Source: a virus
Length of the DNA: 64,000 nucleotides
Reading direction: 5' to 3' (one strand)
IMG/VR virus record: IMGVR_UViG_3300027759_000002
Span: 115,755 to 179,754 of that record
Position numbers and translations under genes: made by a program. The notes under the pieces are model-generated. The model was not told the DNA's origin. It saw only the letters and a list, made by a program, of their open reading frames with translations, and ran no database searches. Shown one piece after another: positions 5,813 through 11,330 of the stretch (position 1 is the stretch's first letter; each line of letters starts with the position of its first letter).

Positions 5813-6169
5813 ATGAATATAAACGATATGGTTGGAAAAGTATTCACATCGGTAACACAAGATGGTTATGAGATGGTATTTGCGAATGAAACTGAAAAAT
5901 TCAGATTCTTCCATTATCAAGATTGTTGCGAAACAGTTTACATTGAAAGCATTGTAGGTGAGTTATCGGATTTAGAAGGCGAAACACTTTTGATTGCTGA
6001 AGAAGTATCAGGTGAAATACCAGAACCTAAAGAAGATGAATACATTGAATCTCGCTCATGGACATTTTACAAATTTGCTACACGCAAAGGTTATGTTGAT
6101 GTTCGTTGGTTGGGAGAATCAAACGGTTACTATTCCGAATCAGTAGATTTAGAATACGAGTTAGTATAA
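5813..6169 (+). CDS. DUF7448-like conserved phage protein
   Basis: 118-residue acidic protein. ATG 5813 is chosen over GTG 5798 because an AAGGA SD sits about 8 bases upstream. The pattern FRFFHYQDCCETVYIESIVG, then LIAEEVSG, then WTFYKFATRKGYVDVRW with GESNGYYSESVD, matches a small uncharacterised family common in phages and some bacteria. No enzymatic motif is evident. It is embedded in the tRNA array and likely co-transcribed with it. Confidence 0.7.
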   Translation: MNINDMVGKVFTSVTQDGYEMVFANETEKFRFFHYQDCCETVYIESIVGELSDLEGETLLIAEEVSGEIPEPKEDEYIESRSWTFYKFATRKGYVDVRWLGESNGYYSESVDLEYELV

Positions 6170-6176
6170 AGAATAT

Positions 6177-6251
6177 TCCAGAGTAGCACAGCGGTAGTGC
6201 AGTTGACTGTTAATCAATTGGTCGTAGGTTCGATCCCTGCCTCTGGAGCCA
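6177..6251 (+). tRNA. tRNA-Asn(GTT)
   Basis: Acceptor TCCAGAG/CTCTGGA, anticodon loop CTGTTAA, T loop TTCGATC, encoded CCA. Begins 7 bases after the preceding stop. Confidence 0.93.
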
Positions 6252-6465
6252 ATACGTTCCGCTTGGTTAGCGGATACTGTGACCCGCAGGATAAGAAGTG
6301 AGGTGACTCTCAAGGGTGGTAGTCTTTTTACCGAAAGGCCGCTGGCAATGCGTTAACGATCCTGGTCGGGAAGCGGGTGGAGGTTATGGGTGTATTCCCC
6401 TTGAAAAAGGACATGTTTACAACTATGATATAATTACCGCCGCAGGATGCAGAGCACTTAATTTC
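6252..6465 (+). other. Structured gene-free spacer inside the tRNA array
   Basis: 214 nt with no credible ORF and higher GC than its surroundings. A CCGCT/AGCGG hairpin lies at 6259-6273, and further G/C-rich segments follow. Its last part holds an extended -10 promoter. No match to tmRNA or RNase P RNA signatures was found by eye. Confidence 0.4.
6426..6434 (+). promoter_or_regulatory. Extended -10 promoter before the tRNA-Thr block
   Basis: TGA-TATAAT (TATAAT 6429-6434) is an extended -10 element; no good -35 at 17 bp. It would start transcription about 25 nt before tRNA-Thr. Confidence 0.45.
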
Positions 6466-6539
6466 GCCCTATTAGTATAATGGCATTACACCTGTTTTGT
6501 AATCAGGTTACGGCAGTTCGATTCTGTCATGGGGCACCA
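6466..6539 (+). tRNA. tRNA-Thr(TGT)
   Basis: Acceptor GCCCTAT/ATGGGGC, anticodon loop TTTGTAA with a T-T mismatch at the bottom stem pair, T loop TTCGATT, encoded CCA. Confidence 0.88.
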
Positions 6540-6545
6540 GTTTTT

Positions 6546-6621
6546 CTCTCTGAAGCGTTATCAGGTTGCGTACACGGTTTGGGGCCGTGTGGTCAAGGTT
6601 CGAATCCTTGCAGGGAGACCA
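6546..6621 (+). tRNA. tRNA-Pro(TGG)
   Basis: Acceptor CTCTCTG/CAGGGAG, anticodon stem CACGG/CCGTG with loop TTTGGGG, T loop TTCGAAT, encoded CCA. Confidence 0.93.
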
Positions 6622-6629
6622 GTTTTTTT

Positions 6630-6704
6630 GGGGGCAGCAGTGGGCTGCGGCGTTCCCTTGCAAGGATCGTGACTAGAAGGATTCGATTTCCTCGGCCTCC
6701 ACCA
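6630..6704 (+). tRNA. tRNA-Ala(TGC), degenerate arms
   Basis: Anticodon loop CTTGCAA, encoded CCA, and acceptor GGGGGCA/GGCCTCC carrying a G3-U70 pair, the alanine identity element. The D loop is only 4 nt (GCAG-TGGG-CTGC), and the acceptor, anticodon and T stems each have a mismatch. It may function poorly or be decaying. Confidence 0.72.
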
Positions 6705-6708
6705 ATTA

Positions 6709-6783
6709 GGTTCAGTAGCATAGTGGCAGTGCAGCATCTTCATACGGTGCGTTGTGTGAGTTCGATTCTCACCTGAACCACCA
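6709..6783 (+). tRNA. tRNA-CAT (Met or lysidine-type Ile)
   Basis: Acceptor GGTTCAG/CTGAACC, anticodon stem GCATC/GGTGC with loop TTCATAC, encoded CCA. One of three CAT tRNAs in the window; one is probably Ile2. Confidence 0.9.
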
Positions 6784-6789
6784 AATTAT

Positions 6790-6864
6790 GGGCGATTAGT
6801 AAAATGAATATTACACAAGGCTACGAACCTTGAAGTGGGAGTTTGATTCTCTCATCGCCCTCCA
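6790..6864 (+). tRNA. tRNA-Arg(ACG)
   Basis: Acceptor GGGCGAT/ATCGCCC, anticodon stem AAGG/CCTT with loop CTACGAA, T loop TTTGATT, encoded CCA. Confidence 0.92.
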
Positions 6865-6868
6865 AAAT

Positions 6869-6943
6869 GCCGAGGTAGCTCAGTGGTAGAGCAGCGTCTT
6901 GATAAGGCGTTGGCCAAGAGTTCAATTCTCTTTCTCGGTACCA
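6869..6943 (+). tRNA. tRNA-Ile(GAT)
   Basis: Acceptor GCCGAGG/TCTCGGT, D arm GCTC/GAGC, anticodon loop TTGATAA, T loop TTCAATT, encoded CCA. Confidence 0.92.
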
Positions 6944-6946
6944 AAT

Positions 6947-7020
6947 TTCTCGCTGGTGTAATGGCAGCATAGCGGTCTCCAAAACCGTTGGTTGGGGTTC
7001 GAGTCCCTAGCGGGATGCCA
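6947..7020 (+). tRNA. tRNA-Trp(CCA)
   Basis: Anticodon loop CTCCAAA, acceptor TTCTCGC/GCGGGAT with a mismatch at the terminal pair, T loop TTCGAGT, encoded CCA. Confidence 0.88.
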
Positions 7021-7041
7021 ATTTTAAAAAAGGTGATTAAT

Positions 7042-7527
7042 ATGAAAAATTTCAATATAGAAGAAGTCAGACAATACCTTGCAAATCAAGGTCCTGATAC
7101 CAAGGTTTATCTTGGTGCCGACTCTGAAAGAATCAGGGTAAATGGTGTTTGGTATGCTGACTATGCTCTAGCAGTTGTAGTTCATATTGATGGCCGACAT
7201 GGTTGTAAGATTTTCGGATATGTTCACCGTGAATTGGATTACGACCATAAGAAAAGTAAACCTGCTATGAGGTTGATGACTGAAGTTTATAAAGTTTCAG
7301 AATTGTTCCAATCATTAGCAGAAGTGTTGGAAGATTATCATGTTGAAGTTCATCTTGATTTAAATAAAGATGATATTCATGGTAGTTCATGTGTTGTTCA
7401 GCAAGCGATTGGTTATATCAAAGGTACATGTAATATGACACCAATGGTTAAACCAGATGCACCTGCTGCAAGTTTTTGTGCTGATAGATTGAAAAGAATC
7501 TTGGCAGACCAAGAAGCACTTCAATAA
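7042..7527 (+). CDS. YkuK-like (DUF458) RNase H-fold protein
   Basis: 161-residue protein. ATG 7042 is chosen because an AGGTG SD lies about 8 bases upstream and earlier in-frame starts lie inside tRNA-Trp. Family signs are YLGADSE near residue 22 (first acidic site), an alternating strand ALAVVVHIDGRHG, then VHLDLNKDD and the C-terminal KPDAPAASFCADR. B. subtilis YkuK and relatives are predicted RNase H-like nucleases of unknown role. Lying between tRNA genes, a role in RNA processing is conceivable but is only inference. Confidence 0.7.
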   Translation: MKNFNIEEVRQYLANQGPDTKVYLGADSERIRVNGVWYADYALAVVVHIDGRHGCKIFGYVHRELDYDHKKSKPAMRLMTEVYKVSELFQSLAEVLEDYHVEVHLDLNKDDIHGSSCVVQQAIGYIKGTCNMTPMVKPDAPAASFCADRLKRILADQEALQ

Positions 7528-7530
7528 TAT

Positions 7531-7605
7531 GGAGAAATTAGTTTAGTGGTAAAACCACGGGTTGTGATTCCGTTATCACCAGTTCGATCCTGGTATTTCT
7601 CCCCA
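7531..7605 (+). tRNA. tRNA-His(GTG) with encoded G-1
   Basis: GAGAAAT/ATTTCTC acceptor, extra 5' G (7531) facing C73, anticodon loop TTGTGAT, encoded CCA. The encoded G-1 is the histidine identity element. Confidence 0.92.
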
Positions 7606-7610
7606 AATAT

Positions 7611-7685
7611 GCCCCGTTAGCTCAGTGGTAGAGCAGTGCTTTTACACGGCGAAGGTCGGCAGTTCGAAACTGTCACGGGGTACCA
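7611..7685 (+). tRNA. tRNA-Val(TAC)
   Basis: Acceptor GCCCCGT/ACGGGGT, loop TTTACAC, T loop TTCGAAA, encoded CCA. The anticodon stem has a G-A mismatch at its top. Confidence 0.88.
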
Positions 7686-7689
7686 ACAT

Positions 7690-7765
7690 GCTGCTTTAGC
7701 TGATGTGGTCATAGCGGTGGTCTGAAGAACCATTGAAAGAGGTTCGATTCCTCTAGGCAGCACCA
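7690..7765 (+). tRNA. tRNA-Phe(GAA)
   Basis: Acceptor GCTGCTT/AGGCAGC, anticodon loop CTGAAGA, T loop TTCGATT, encoded CCA. Confidence 0.93.
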
Positions 7766-7770
7766 AATAT

Positions 7771-7847
7771 GCCCAAGTGACGGAATAGGTATACGTACTT
7801 GATTCAAAATCAAGGTTATGTGGGCTCGAATCCCACCTTGGGTACCA
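7771..7847 (+). tRNA. tRNA-Leu(CAA) with short variable loop
   Basis: Acceptor GCCCAAG/CTTGGGT, anticodon stem CTTGA/TCAAG with loop TTCAAAA, T loop CTCGAAT, encoded CCA. The variable region is only about 5 nt, whereas bacterial leucine tRNAs are class II. Confidence 0.85.
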
Positions 7848-7848
7848 T

Positions 7849-7922
7849 GCTCTTATAGGTAAATGGCATACCACATCCATGGTAAGGATGTATCCTAAGT
7901 TCGATTCTTAGTAGGAGCACCA
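7849..7922 (+). tRNA. tRNA-Thr(GGT)
   Basis: Acceptor GCTCTTA/TAGGAGC, anticodon stem CATCC/GGATG with loop ATGGTAA, T loop TTCGATT, encoded CCA. Overlapped antisense by the end of the gene at 7895-8119. Confidence 0.92.
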
Positions 7923-8119
7923 ACTTGTTTTAATGTTGTTAAGATAAATTCTTTTTCTTGTGTGATATATAATTCATCATCTTCAAAAGTTTTTATCTTA
8001 GTATCATATGATGGAACAAATTCAGAATCAACACAGTAGTAACCATTAGGTTCATATGTTTGTTGTGCATACAATCCGTAAAACATTTCTACTGTAGGTC
8101 TTTTTGAAGTTGGTATCAT
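7895..8119 (-). CDS. Hypothetical protein, 74 aa, antisense within tRNA array
   Basis: Reads MIPTSKRPTVEMFYGLYA..., with phage-like composition, and fills the only gap between two tRNAs. Its last residues read antisense into the T arm of tRNA-Thr. Just upstream on the minus strand is AATAAATA (8132-8125), a late-promoter-like motif whose expected start coincides with the ATG, so it may be leaderless and late. Function unknown. Confidence 0.5.
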   Translation of the reverse strand: MIPTSKRPTVEMFYGLYAQQTYEPNGYYCVDSEFVPSYDTKIKTFEDDELYITQEKEFILTTLKQVGAPTKNRT

Positions 8120-8132
8120 ATGAGTATTTATT

Positions 8133-8209
8133 GCCCCGGTGACGGAATTGGTATACGTGTTGGTCTTAGAAGCCAAATTTTGAGAGTTCGAGTCTCTCCT
8201 GGGGCACCA
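8133..8209 (+). tRNA. tRNA-Leu(TAG) with short variable loop
   Basis: Acceptor GCCCCGG/CTGGGGC, anticodon stem TTGGT/GCCAA with loop CTTAGAA, T loop TTCGAGT, encoded CCA. Variable loop about 6 nt; shares its D-arm sequence with the Leu(CAA) tRNA. Confidence 0.87.
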
Positions 8210-8214
8210 AATTT

Positions 8215-8289
8215 CTGGCGTTAGTATAATGGATAATACAGTAGGCTTCTACCCTTCTAATGGGAGTTCGATTCTCTCACGCCGGACCA
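8215..8289 (+). tRNA. tRNA-Arg(TCT)
   Basis: Acceptor CTGGCGT/ACGCCGG, anticodon loop CTTCTAC, T loop TTCGATT, encoded CCA. Confidence 0.9.
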
Positions 8290-8306
8290 TTTTTTAGGAG
8301 TTTATT

Positions 8307-8885
8307 ATGCCAGCAGTATTTTTAGTAAGTGACACACACTTTGGTCACGCTGGTGTGTGTAGATTTCTTCGTGATGACGGAACAAAACTTCGGCCATGGG
8401 ATAATCCCGATGAAATGGATGAAGAAATGATTAAGCGTTGGAACGAAACAGTCAGACCAAACGATAAAGTTTACCATCTTGGTGATGTTGTTATTAATCG
8501 TAAAGCAATGAATACTCTATATAGACTTAACGGTGATAAGGTTCTTATTCGTGGTAACCATGATATCTTCCGTGATGAGGAATACAGACAACACTTTCGT
8601 GAACTACGTGCTTATCATGTAATGAATGGAATGATCCTGTCACATATTCCAATTCATACGGAAAGTCTTGGTCGTTTCGGTGTAAACATCCATGGCCATT
8701 TACATTCCAATCGTGTTCAGATTCGTGGGTTCAATGGTAAACCAATGGGTATTGATAACAGATACCATTGTGTTTGTGTTGAACAAACAGATTTTAGACC
8801 GATTCTTTTTGAAGATGTTATCAAACGAATTAAAGAAGAAGGTGGTGAGGTCGGTTTCAAAAGTGGAAACGACCGTGCTATGTGA
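8307..8885 (+). CDS. Calcineurin-like metallophosphoesterase
   Basis: 192-residue enzyme with the full metal-binding set in order: SDTHFGH (residues 8-14), GDVV (about 59), RGNHD (about 79), a lone SH (about 112) and GHLHS (about 130). The SD AGGAG lies 9 bases before ATG. Such phage enzymes are usually phosphodiesterases of unknown substrate, possibly nucleotides or tRNA-related. The stop is one base before tRNA-Leu, so it is part of the tRNA transcript. Confidence 0.85.
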   Translation: MPAVFLVSDTHFGHAGVCRFLRDDGTKLRPWDNPDEMDEEMIKRWNETVRPNDKVYHLGDVVINRKAMNTLYRLNGDKVLIRGNHDIFRDEEYRQHFRELRAYHVMNGMILSHIPIHTESLGRFGVNIHGHLHSNRVQIRGFNGKPMGIDNRYHCVCVEQTDFRPILFEDVIKRIKEEGGEVGFKSGNDRAM

Positions 8886-8886
8886 T

Positions 8887-8969
8887 GCGAGTATGGGGGA
8901 ATTGGTAGACCCATCAGACTTAAAATCTGCCGCCTCGGCGTACCGGTTCGACTCCGGTTACTCGTACCA
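8887..8969 (+). tRNA. tRNA-Leu(TAA)
   Basis: Normal class II leucine tRNA: acceptor GCGAGTA/TACTCGT, anticodon loop CTTAAAA, long variable arm, T loop TTCGACT, encoded CCA. Confidence 0.95.
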
Positions 8970-8979
8970 AAAATAATGC

Positions 8980-9008
8980 TTGACTTCTTAATAAGAAGCC
9001 TATATAAT
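8980..9008 (+). promoter_or_regulatory. Sigma70 promoter for the tRNA-Gly block
   Basis: TTGACT (8980-8985), 17 bp, TATAAT (9003-9008). The spacer itself contains a small inverted repeat (CTTCTTA/TAAGAAG). TSS about 5 nt before tRNA-Gly. Confidence 0.85.
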
Positions 9009-9019
9009 ACACACATGAT

Positions 9020-9094
9020 GCGGGTATGGTGCTAGTGGTAACACAAGACCTTGCCAAGGTTTAGTTGTGAGTTCGATTCTCACTACCCGCTCCA
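9020..9094 (+). tRNA. tRNA-Gly(GCC)
   Basis: Acceptor GCGGGTA/TACCCGC, anticodon loop TTGCCAA, T loop TTCGATT, encoded CCA. Confidence 0.94.
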
Positions 9095-9116
9095 AGTTAA
9101 CTACAACAGATTTTAT

Positions 9117-9190
9117 GCGGGATTAGTTTAGTGGTAAAACAGTAGATTTCCAATCTCCGGTTGAGAGTTCGATTCTCTCATCCCGCTCCA
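9117..9190 (+). tRNA. tRNA-Gly(TCC)
   Basis: Acceptor GCGGGAT/ATCCCGC, anticodon loop TTTCCAA, T loop TTCGATT, encoded CCA. Confidence 0.93.
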
Positions 9191-9196
9191 TTTAAT

Positions 9197-9263
9197 GCGG
9201 TTTGTAATAGTACGATACAAGGTACCCCCTTGTGTTAACTGAGCAAAGCAGTAGACCGCTCCA
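9197..9263 (+). ncRNA. Degenerate tRNA-like element (anticodon-position ACC)
   Basis: 67 nt with acceptor GCGGTTT/AGACCGC, discriminator T and encoded CCA. Stem ACAAG/CTTGT closes a 7-nt loop GTACCCC. ACTG/CAGT stands in the T-arm place, but its loop (AGCAAAG) lacks the TTC-A signature, and the D arm is rudimentary. It may be a decayed tRNA-Gly or a tRNA mimic. It sits in the leader of the groES-like gene. Confidence 0.5.
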
Positions 9264-9276
9264 TTTTGAGGACACT

Positions 9277-9522
9277 ATGAATATTAAACCCTTGCATGAT
9301 AAAGTATTGATTGAACGTATTGAGAATGTCAAAGAGACCGCTTCAGGCATCATCCTAAAACATTCCGAAGATCCAGATAAAGCAAGAGTACTTGCAGTTG
9401 GTCCGGATGTTACAGAAGTCCAGGTCGGTGATGTGGTTCAACCAGACTGGGGTAAGGCCGCAGCAGTGCAAGATTATTTCGTGGTGAAGATTGAAGACAT
9501 AGCTTACATCTACGGAGAGTAA
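9277..9522 (+). CDS. GroES-like co-chaperonin (Cpn10 / gp31 counterpart)
   Basis: 81-residue Cpn10 domain. It starts MNIKPLHDKVLIERIE as in bacterial GroES, carries a mobile-loop region near residues 17-30 (KETASGIIL, family hydrophobic tripeptide IIL) and ends IEDIAYIYGE. T4 uses gp31 in place of GroES so that GroEL can fold the major capsid protein; this protein is closer to host GroES. ATG 9277 is chosen because GAGGA lies 7 bases upstream. It is in the same transcript as the glycine tRNAs. Confidence 0.9.
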   Translation: MNIKPLHDKVLIERIENVKETASGIILKHSEDPDKARVLAVGPDVTEVQVGDVVQPDWGKAAAVQDYFVVKIEDIAYIYGE

Positions 9523-9524
9523 AC

Positions 9525-9752
9525 ATGTCTGATGGTGGTAAAGGTTCTAGTCCAAGGCCGTTTAGTGTTTCACAGAAAACATTTGGTAATAACTACGACA
9601 ATATTTTTAGAAAAAAATCACCAAAAGAAATACAAGAAGACAAATACGAACAAGAAGAATTTGATAGAATTTTAGAAGAAAATCGTATGCGCCAAAAGGC
9701 TTTAGATGCCATGGTGGCAGAAAATCAAAGATTAGGTTTATACGACAACTAA
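9525..9752 (+). CDS. Conserved small phage protein (GGKGSSPRPF type)
   Basis: 75-residue charged protein beginning MSDGGKGSSPRPFSVSQ and continuing FGNNYDNIFRKK. This N-terminal motif recurs in small hypothetical proteins of many phages. The second half is predicted coiled coil. It follows groES by 2 bases, so it is in the same operon. Function unknown. Confidence 0.65.
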   Translation: MSDGGKGSSPRPFSVSQKTFGNNYDNIFRKKSPKEIQEDKYEQEEFDRILEENRMRQKALDAMVAENQRLGLYDN

Positions 9753-9755
9753 TAT

Positions 9756-9828
9756 AGCGGGTTGGTGAAATGGTATCACAGTGGGCTCATAATCCTCAGT
9801 TCCGGTTCGACTCCGTGACCCGCAACCA
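9756..9828 (+). tRNA. tRNA-Met(CAT), initiator-like
   Basis: Aligning from the T loop (TTCGACT) puts A1 opposite A72, an unpaired end as in bacterial initiator tRNAs (normally C1-A72). The anticodon stem has GGG at 29-31 opposite TCC, near the initiator GGG/CCC signature. Loop CTCATAA; encoded CCA. Probably a phage tRNA-fMet. Confidence 0.75.
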
Positions 9829-9842
9829 TTAATCTTTATACA

Positions 9843-10130
9843 TCACGGCGATTCAATTTTATCTTTGCAAGAACGTGAATTGTTTACTGAAGTTGTATGT
9901 ATCAATGTAGAACCATTTCGTTTTACATTTGAACATTTATATTCACAGACTTGTAAATCTTTCGGTCCACTTTTTTCAGTAAAACTTCTTGTCAATTTAC
10001 AATAATCATTATTGTTAGTCGCTTTGGTGTATATGACAGCATCCGGCATCAAGTTTATATTGATGGTTGGATGAGTGACCATCAGTGTTACACTTGTGGT
10101 CAACAACGTAAATAAGAGTTTTTTATTCAT
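9843..10130 (-). CDS. Exported hypothetical protein, 95 aa
   Basis: Starts MNKKLLFTLLTTSVTLMVTH, a signal-peptide-like basic and hydrophobic N-terminus. Four cysteines in the remainder suggest a disulfide-bonded periplasmic protein. The start overlaps the stop of the upstream minus-strand gene (ATGA), so the two form an operon. It converges on the tRNA-Met. No family recognised. Confidence 0.65.
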   Translation of the reverse strand: MNKKLLFTLLTTSVTLMVTHPTININLMPDAVIYTKATNNNDYCKLTRSFTEKSGPKDLQVCEYKCSNVKRNGSTLIHTTSVNNSRSCKDKIESP

Positions 10131-10903
10131 CTTCCTACGTAAACTTTAGGCATTGATTCTTCCCTTCTTTTTTCTTCTGATTTAGGAAATAACCCATCAC
10201 CATATTGTGGATATTTCTGTTGTCTATCATATGCTACCCACATAAACACACCAGCCATAACAAAAATTATAATCACAATAGCAACGCCTGTAGCAAATTC
10301 ATCTCTGAGTTTTCTCATTCGTGCTAAACGGCGTTTATCTAATATCGCTTGTTGTTGCATTTGTTTGATAAGAAGAACCTTTTGTTCTTTACCCATCTCT
10401 TTCATCATTTCTTCGACTTCGGTATATAAAGCACCGAGCTCTGGAGGACTTTGATAAATCATCAACTCACGTAAATCAACTGACATTTGTTCAAGTTGTT
10501 TACGCATGAGTACACGTTGTAAGGCACGTTTACCTAATGATGCATCTCCGGTATAAACTTGTGTCTTAGCAATTTTTTCTTCTTCTTCAAAAACAGCCAT
10601 ACATTTATAAAAGTTATCATAGTATGTGCCTAGGTGTTCACCAATCTCTTGGTAGATGTTGGTAGTTTCTCCACCCTTTTTGTTTAGTTCAATTACACGA
10701 TTTTTTTCCGTAATGAAGGCATTTCTTTGTGCTACACTTGCAGGTTTTTCTGGTGGATGGAGCTTTTTGAACTGGTCGTCAAGATCCTTGAGGACGTCCT
10801 TGACTTCCCCAGCTGCACCTTTAATATCTTTGTATAGTTTACATCCGGCTTTGACTGCCGAAACCGCACCATTTGCGAGGGCAAAGAGTGTGAATGGATC
10901 CAT
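10127..10903 (-). CDS. Membrane-anchored coiled-coil protein, 258 aa
   Basis: Starts MDPFTLFALANGAVSAVKAG, has long charged helices through residue ~200, one transmembrane segment (about 207-227, GVAIVIIIFVMAGVFMWV) and a short charged tail. Similar proteins occur in T4-like phages of aquatic bacteria without assigned role. A minus-strand -10 (TTATAAT near 10939-10933) lies within the divergent promoter of the next gene. Possible roles in virion assembly at the membrane are speculation. Confidence 0.75.
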   Translation of the reverse strand: MDPFTLFALANGAVSAVKAGCKLYKDIKGAAGEVKDVLKDLDDQFKKLHPPEKPASVAQRNAFITEKNRVIELNKKGGETTNIYQEIGEHLGTYYDNFYKCMAVFEEEEKIAKTQVYTGDASLGKRALQRVLMRKQLEQMSVDLRELMIYQSPPELGALYTEVEEMMKEMGKEQKVLLIKQMQQQAILDKRRLARMRKLRDEFATGVAIVIIIFVMAGVFMWVAYDRQQKYPQYGDGLFPKSEEKRREESMPKVYVGR

Positions 10904-10927
10904 TTCTTTTTATACCATTTTTTTTAC

Positions 10928-10956
10928 TTGACATTATAACAAAAAAATGATATAAT
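10928..10956 (+). promoter_or_regulatory. Sigma70 promoter, overlapping a minus-strand -10
   Basis: TTGACA (10928-10933), 17 bp, TATAAT (10951-10956) directs the polymerase operon. Read on the minus strand, 10939-10933 is TTATAAT, so divergent promoters share this spot. Confidence 0.85.
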
Positions 10957-11000
10957 CTACGTTCAGGTCACACTATATAATTATTTAGGATAGGATTAAC

Positions 11001-11330
11001 ATGAAAATATATGCAATGAAATTAGTAACTGGTGAAGAACTTATTGGTGAAGTTGAAACGGAGAATGAAAATATTTTCATTAATGAAAATGAAATGGTGA
11101 TTAAGAATCCATTAGGAATTGCCATTGTACGTGGTAAAGATGGTCAACCTAACGTAGGTTTTGCGCCATTTCCAATCCATGCAGAACAAAAATCAGACTC
11201 TACTATTGCCTTAAAACGTGAACATATTGTATACTACTACGTTCCAGCAGAAGATTTTGTCAAAAACTATGACCAAATTTTCGGCACAGGCATTATTCTT
11301 CCAGGTCAACAACAAATCATTACAGGTTAA
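11001..11330 (+). CDS. Sm/LSm-like small protein
   Basis: 109 residues starting MKIYAMKLVTGEELIGEV, an Sm1-like beta-strand pattern with the TGEELIGE turn, then a second block KREHIVYYYVPAEDFVKNY. T4-like cyanophages carry related Sm-like proteins beside DNA polymerase. A role in RNA or nucleoprotein binding is inferred from fold only. The gene overlaps the polymerase start (TAATG), implying coupled translation. Confidence 0.65.
   Translation: MKIYAMKLVTGEELIGEVETENENIFINENEMVIKNPLGIAIVRGKDGQPNVGFAPFPIHAEQKSDSTIALKREHIVYYYVPAEDFVKNYDQIFGTGIILPGQQQIITG

Noticed and set aside
6252-6465. tmRNA or RNase P RNA
   Set aside because: No resume ORF or tRNA-like ends of tmRNA and no conserved RNase P core words were found by eye.
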